Of a stretch of 64,000 nucleotides of DNA, positions 60,595 to 64,000 are shown piece by piece. Each line of letters begins with the position of its first letter. Positions within the stretch are counted from its first letter, which is position 1. The notes under the pieces were generated by a model that was not told the origin of the DNA, did no database searches, and worked only from the letters and a program-made list of their open reading frames with translations. The position numbers and the translations under genes are program-made. Origin of the DNA: Candidatus Collinsella stercoripullorum (GTDB lineage: Bacteria > Actinomycetota > Coriobacteriia > Coriobacteriales > Coriobacteriaceae); contig DXAO01000013.1 of NCBI GenBank assembly GCA_019117005.1, positions 1-64,000 on the forward strand. The letters run 5' to 3'.

Positions 60595-61538
60595 CTACCC
60601 GGCCAGCGGCCCGTCCCCCCTCTCGGCCCGGGCTCGCTCTATGCACCCGGGCGTCAGGTCGAGCTCCGAGGGGTCCAGGACCTCGATGCCGAGCCCGTCG
60701 AGGAGCGCCCGGGCGTCGTCCCCGTAGGCCGCCGGCAGCATCCGCGAGGGGCACATGAAGGCGAGCGAGCCCCTCGGCTCGGAGTTCACCTGGCCCGTCG
60801 GCAGCGCGCAGTCGGCCGGCGCCAGCCGGTCGAACGATATCCCGCGGCCCTTCGGCAGCAGCTTCCTGATCTCGACGTGGTTGCGCTCGCACGCGCCCTT
60901 CTGGTCGGAGCGCATCGGGTCGCAGTAGAACAGCCTCGTCTCGCCCGGGCGCTCGCAGAGAGCGGTGGCGATGCCGGCCTCGTCGGCGAACTCGGGGCCG
61001 TTGTCGGTGAGCACGACGGCGAACACCCTGCGCACGCCGTCCTCCCCGAGCAGCGCGCGCAGGGCGCCCAGCGCGCGCACGGCCTCGGGCGAGGTCCGAC
61101 CGTATGACCTCGAGCTTCATCGCCATGCCCTCCTCGGTCTCGTCGACGCCCCTGCGCGCCCCCCGGAGCTCCTCGTCGGCGAGCGCGTGCGCCCTCGCCG
61201 CGCGGTAGACGGCCTTCGGGGTCCTCGAGCACCCGCAGGCCCTCTTCCTGCACCCGCTGCACACCCCCGGCGACCTCGCGAGCAGGCCGCACGGCCCGTC
61301 CGGGCCCTCGGCGGGGAACCGCTCGCCCTCCATGCCCCCGGGCCTCAGGTACACCCTGTTCCTCCTGACCTCGCGCGTCACCGTGGACGGCGGCCTGCCG
61401 AGCCTGCGCGCGATCTCGCGCATGCTCTCGCCCCCGTCCAGCCCGCGCTCGATGCCCCGCCTGTCGTCGAGCGTGAGCCTCGGGTAGGCGCGCCGCGCGG
61501 CGAGCGGGGCGGCCTTCGCCCTCTTCGAGTCCTTCATC
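60595..61538 (-). pseudogene. IS30-family transposase, internally deleted and frameshifted
   Basis: From ATG 61538 the N-terminal HTH is intact (LTLDDRRGIERGLDGGESMR, EIARRLGRPPSTVTREVRRN). A CxxC cluster follows (CSGCRKRACGC). Near 61100 the frame breaks; the C-terminal integrase core continues in another frame (VVLTDNGPEFADEAGI with the second Asp, RSDQKGACERNHVEIRKLLP with the Glu). About 100 or more residues with the first catalytic Asp are missing. Inactive. Confidence 0.85.
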
Positions 61539-61577
61539 TTCCGGCCCCCTTGCCGGGGCCGTCGACCGGCCCCACGG

Positions 61578-61633
61578 CCAAAGGATTCCAGAACCCAGCG
61601 CAACGCGTTGCGCTGGGTTCTGGAATCCTTTGG
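61578..61633. repeat. 56-bp perfect palindrome (abutted IS ends)
   Basis: 28 bases (61578-61605) are followed with no spacer by their exact reverse complement (61606-61633), centre AACGCGTT. Each half is an IS30-type terminal repeat. IS30 elements transpose through a dimer with abutted inverted repeats, which this resembles. A further partial copy, GCGTTGCGCTGAGGTTG, follows at about 61637. Confidence 0.85.
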
Positions 61634-61727
61634 CACGCGTTGCGCTGAGGTTGAAACTTTAGGTGCAAATCAAACCGTTGCCTATCGGAGGCAAACGGAT
61701 AGTCCTGAAAGTCTCGCGCCGTTCGTG

Positions 61728-61749
61728 ATGTGGTATAATAGGGCCACAT
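61728..61749 (+). promoter_or_regulatory. Extended -10 promoter with operator of the toxin-antitoxin operon
   Basis: TGGTATAAT (61731-61739) is a strong extended -10. ATGTGG (61728-61733) and CCACAT (61744-61749) form a perfect dyad around it, the classic position for self-repression by a YefM-type antitoxin. Confidence 0.7.
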
Positions 61750-61773
61750 ACGTCTCGGGGAAAGGTGCCCATC

Positions 61774-62043
61774 ATGACGCTTTGCGTTCCGGTTAGGGAT
61801 ATGAAGGACACGGCGGCGTTCGCCAGGCTCGTTAGGGAGTCTTCTGAGCCCGTCACGGTCACCAAGAACGGATACAGTGAATTCGTAGTTATGCGCAGCG
61901 AGGATTACGACCTTATGTGCGAGGAGGTTGCAAAGGCTCGTCTCGTCCGCGTGCTCGCTGATGCGGACAAAGCATATGAGGCGGGTGAATATGTCGACGG
62001 CGATTCCTTCATTGCGAGCCTGAAGGGGCGTTATGACCTGTAA
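61774..62043 (+). CDS. Phd/YefM-family antitoxin
   Basis: An 89-residue antitoxin. The N-terminal DNA-binding part has the family pattern VPVRDMKDTAAFARLVRES, then EPVTVTKNGYSEFVVMRSED; the C-terminal acidic tail (DADKAYEAGEYVDGDSFIAS) would wrap the toxin. ATG 61774 has AAAGG 8 bases upstream; GTG 61765 is less well placed. It overlaps the toxin gene by 11 bases. Composition is low in GC, a mark of mobility. Confidence 0.92.
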   Translation: MTLCVPVRDMKDTAAFARLVRESSEPVTVTKNGYSEFVVMRSEDYDLMCEEVAKARLVRVLADADKAYEAGEYVDGDSFIASLKGRYDL

Positions 62044-62338
62044 CTACGTACTCCTTCCCCGCGCCCAACAAGATTTCGATGGAATAGTCCGTTATCTTTC
62101 CATTGATCTTGCAAGCCCTGCGACTGCGCGGCGATTCATCAGCGAGTTTGAAAAAAGCATGATGCTCGTCTGCGAGCACCCGGAGATGTATCCCTTGAGT
62201 CAGATGGATGAGGTGGCGGCTCGCGGCTATCGCGCCATGCGCGTAATGAGATACATCGTTTTGTATGCAAATAGAGATGACAAAATCGTGGTTGCGCACA
62301 TCTTCCATTCGCTGCAGGATTACGCGCGCTACGTCTAG
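62033..62338 (+). CDS. RelE/ParE-family toxin
   Basis: A 101-residue toxin of the RelE/ParE superfamily: YVLLPRAQQDFDGIVRYLSI, then helix ASPATARRFISEFEKSM, MYPLSQMDEVAARGYRAMRV, YIVLYANRDDKIVVAHIFHS. The spacing and the C-terminal strand with HIFHS fit a RelE-type fold; mRNA cleavage or gyrase poisoning cannot be told apart here. Coupled to the antitoxin by an 11-base overlap. Confidence 0.9.
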   Translation: MTCNYVLLPRAQQDFDGIVRYLSIDLASPATARRFISEFEKSMMLVCEHPEMYPLSQMDEVAARGYRAMRVMRYIVLYANRDDKIVVAHIFHSLQDYARYV

Positions 62339-62415
62339 ATAGCCCTAGGTGCGGTATCGAAGCGGATGCACGCGCCCGCCTTCCTGCCCCTCATCGCCTC
62401 ATCCGATCCGCGCGC

Positions 62416-62801
62416 TGCCGCATCTCGCGCGTGATCCGCGACTTCCACGCCGGCGACATCCTGGCGGGGCCTTCGAGGCCGATCTGCGTCAGATGGTCGA
62501 GGTGCGGCTGCGGCGTCCCGGCCCCGCTCTCGTCGCCCGCCATGCGGCGGAGCTCCCCGTCGCGCCGGGCGAGGCGATGATCCGCGAGGTGCACGTCTAC
62601 GGCATGGCGACGCGCGTCGGCGCGGAGGGCCGGGCGGCGCAGCACCTGGGGCTCGGACGGGCGCTCGTCGAGCGGGCGTGCGAGCTCGCGCGGGATGCCG
62701 GCTACGACCGCATCAACGTGATCAGCGCCGTCGGGACGCGGGAATACTACAGACAGCTCGGGTTCACGGACCACGGGCTGTACCAGCAAAGGAGGCTCTA
62801 G
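62416..62801 (+). pseudogene. Fossil second copy of elp3 (C-terminal pieces)
   Basis: CRISRVIRDFHAGDILAG at 62416 matches CRISRMIRDFSSDDIVAG of the intact elp3. The frame then shifts to ADLRQMVEVRLRR, loses about 50 residues, and resumes with HAAELPVAPGEAMIREVHVY to the end LGFTDHGLYQQRRL. Codons are as GC-rich as the chromosome, more so than in the intact copy. The stop is immediately followed by the ATG of the next gene, so the native elp3 once led this operon. Confidence 0.85.
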
Positions 62802-63824
62802 ATGATCCTTCGGAGAAGGCCCGTCGCCGGACCCGCCCCCCATGCGGCGTCCGACGAGCGCATCGTCGACGCTCCCGTCAGCCCGCCGTTCGGCCGCCCG
62901 CCGCGCGAGGTCCCCGAGCAGGTGACCGGCACCGTCCTCATCCTCGTGGTGGCGCTCGCCTTCCAGCTCGCCGGGGTCTCCGGACCCGCCGGGGTCGCCC
63001 TGACCGTCATCGTCGCGGCCGCCGTCGCGATCTCGTGGGCGTGGCTGCGCTTCATGCCGCATCCGGTGCGGACCGGCGCCGGCCTCGCCCTCGTCAGGAC
63101 GCGCCGCGCCGCCGACGGCTCGCGCATCCGCGTCCTCTCGCTGGGAGGGGTGTGGCAGTCCGCCACCTACCTGGACGGGCGCCGCTTCGACCCGGTCTTC
63201 GCCTACCAGCGCGCCTTCGACGCCGCCTTCGACGCGGAGGGCGAGATGCGCGACCGGTTCGGCCACGGGCTGCGCCGGGTGCTCGCCATCGGCGGGGGCG
63301 GCTTCGCCTGGCCCAAGCACGCCGTGGCGCGCCATCCCGAGGTCGAGGTGGAGGTCGCCGAGATCGACCCGGCGGTGATCGGCGCGGCGCGGCGCTGGTT
63401 CTTCCTCGACGAGGCGGAGGAGCTGGCGGAGGGGCGCCTGCGCGTGCGCTGCGCCGACGGGCTCGCGGTGCTCGGGGAGACGGGGGAGCCGTACGATGCG
63501 ATCGTGAGCGACGCCTTCTCGGGCGCCGAGCCGGTCCGCGCGCTCGCGGCCCTCGACGCCGTCCGCTCCGCCCATGCGCGGCTCGCCCCGGGCGGGGTCT
63601 ACCTCGCGAACGTCGTATCGCGTGACGACGGACGCGACCTGGGCTTCCTGCGCGATTCGGTGGCCACGCTCACCGAGGTGTTCGCCTACGTCAAGGTGGT
63701 GCCGGTGAGCGACGAGGAATACGGGGGCGAGGACAACTACCTGGTCGCGGCGTCGGACGCCGACTACCCCCTCGCAGGCGCCGTCCCCTTCGACGAGGGG
63801 TTCCTAGGCGATGTGATCCGTTGA
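62802..63824 (+). CDS. Spermidine-synthase-like membrane-anchored SAM-domain protein
   Basis: A 340-residue protein. Two hydrophobic helices at about 45-85 precede a spermidine-synthase-like Rossmann domain: RRVLAIGGGGFAWPKHAVAR, VEVAEIDPAVIGAARRWFFL, RVRCADGLAVLGETGEPYDA, IVSDAFSGAEPVRALAALDA. The usual GGGDG is GGGGF and the catalytic Asp region is SDAFSG, so activity as a true aminopropyltransferase is doubtful; many relatives have unknown substrates. Its ATG directly follows the fossil elp3 stop, so it may now lack its original promoter. Confidence 0.85.
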   Translation: MILRRRPVAGPAPHAASDERIVDAPVSPPFGRPPREVPEQVTGTVLILVVALAFQLAGVSGPAGVALTVIVAAAVAISWAWLRFMPHPVRTGAGLALVRTRRAADGSRIRVLSLGGVWQSATYLDGRRFDPVFAYQRAFDAAFDAEGEMRDRFGHGLRRVLAIGGGGFAWPKHAVARHPEVEVEVAEIDPAVIGAARRWFFLDEAEELAEGRLRVRCADGLAVLGETGEPYDAIVSDAFSGAEPVRALAALDAVRSAHARLAPGGVYLANVVSRDDGRDLGFLRDSVATLTEVFAYVKVVPVSDEEYGGEDNYLVAASDADYPLAGAVPFDEGFLGDVIR

Positions 63825-63911
63825 GGGCCGCACCCGCGGGCGGAGCCCTGTCCGGATACGGGCCCCTTCCTGCTATGATGGGGGCGTGGGAACCGGATGA
63901 CGGGGGTTGAG

Positions 63912-64000
63912 ATGATGCGCACAGGCGGGCGCGATGCGCGCGATGAGGCGGGTCGGGGGACCCGGGGCGTGACGCGCCGCGGCCTCGTCGCATCCTTGGC
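63912..64000 (+). CDS. Start of a gene with a possible Tat signal, cut by window edge
   Basis: ATG 63912 with GGGGGTTGAG upstream and a TATGAT -10-like box near 63875. The first about 30 residues contain TRRGLVASLA, which fits the twin-arginine motif at the edge of a hydrophobic helix. An exported, folded (perhaps cofactor-bearing) protein is likely; its identity lies outside the window. Confidence 0.55.
   Translation, partial: MMRTGGRDARDEAGRGTRGVTRRGLVASL

Larger units (their letters stand above)
60424..61633. mobile_element. Decayed IS30-family element
   Basis: IS30 transposase fragments on the minus strand flanked by related end sequences. Left-side pieces: CATCGCAAC (60424), GTTGCGATGGG (60496) and CAGCGCAAC (60553). 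Right side: the 56-bp palindrome at 61578-61633, whose halves each look like one IS end (GTTGCGCTGGGTTCTGGAAT). Multiple abutted ends suggest repeated insertion or a head-to-tail dimer followed by loss. Confidence 0.7.

Overview
The window reads as a high-GC, Gram-positive gut actinobacterium of the Coriobacteriia, most like Collinsella or a close relative. This is an inference from gene content and codon bias: bile salt hydrolases, agmatine deiminase, sortase-like surface proteins with LVQTSD or LARTGD type tails, an LpdBCD-type decarboxylase locus and very GC-rich third codon positions. No rRNA, tRNA or CRISPR array was found. Genes lie close together on both strands, and many are followed by GC-rich hairpins.

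Layout. 1-3.1 kb is an AT-richer accessory patch with a DUF262/DUF1524 (GmrSD-like) nuclease and an orphan membrane protein. 3.4-5.7 kb holds agmatine deiminase and an internally deleted amino-acid permease. 5.7-17 kb holds a LuxR fossil, a secreted LRR/transglutaminase-like protein whose ribosome site lies in a 23-bp hairpin, a bile salt hydrolase plus MFS pair, and a second transglutaminase-like surface protein. 17-24 kb has an ion permease, then a LysR regulator and DASS transporter whose 5' ends are both lost at one junction, then UbiX (LpdB), UbiD (LpdC) and a fused LpdD-IPP isomerase. 24-30 kb holds tex, dus, a GMP synthase ATPase subunit and a methyltransferase. 29.6-34.8 kb is a lantibiotic-immunity-type ABC transporter operon with lipoprotein, response regulator and sensor kinase. 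36-43.8 kb has a frameshifted M60 mucin-type peptidase and a second bile salt hydrolase plus MFS pair. 44-57 kb is mostly housekeeping: rsmJ, yccF, flavin reductase, patatin, thpR, a Ski2-like helicase, trmB and methyltransferases. It also contains an aldo-keto reductase fossil and a MITE-like element. 57-64 kb has elp3, a truncated kinase-RyR gene, a decayed IS30 element with a 56-bp perfect palindrome, a YefM/RelE-type toxin-antitoxin pair, a fossil second elp3 and a spermidine-synthase-like gene.

How the genes fit together. The surface proteins, bile salt hydrolases and M60 peptidase suggest life at the host mucosa. The LpdB-LpdC-LpdD set suggests decarboxylation of gallate-like plant phenolics with prenylated FMN. 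The fused isomerase would make the DMAPP that UbiX needs, so one locus could cover cofactor precursor, cofactor synthesis, cofactor handling and catalysis. The ABC, regulator and kinase operon probably senses and resists antimicrobial peptides.

The window is unusually rich in broken genes, about a dozen. Two are single-base frameshifts that could be assembly errors. The others are deletions or truncations, which are more likely real.
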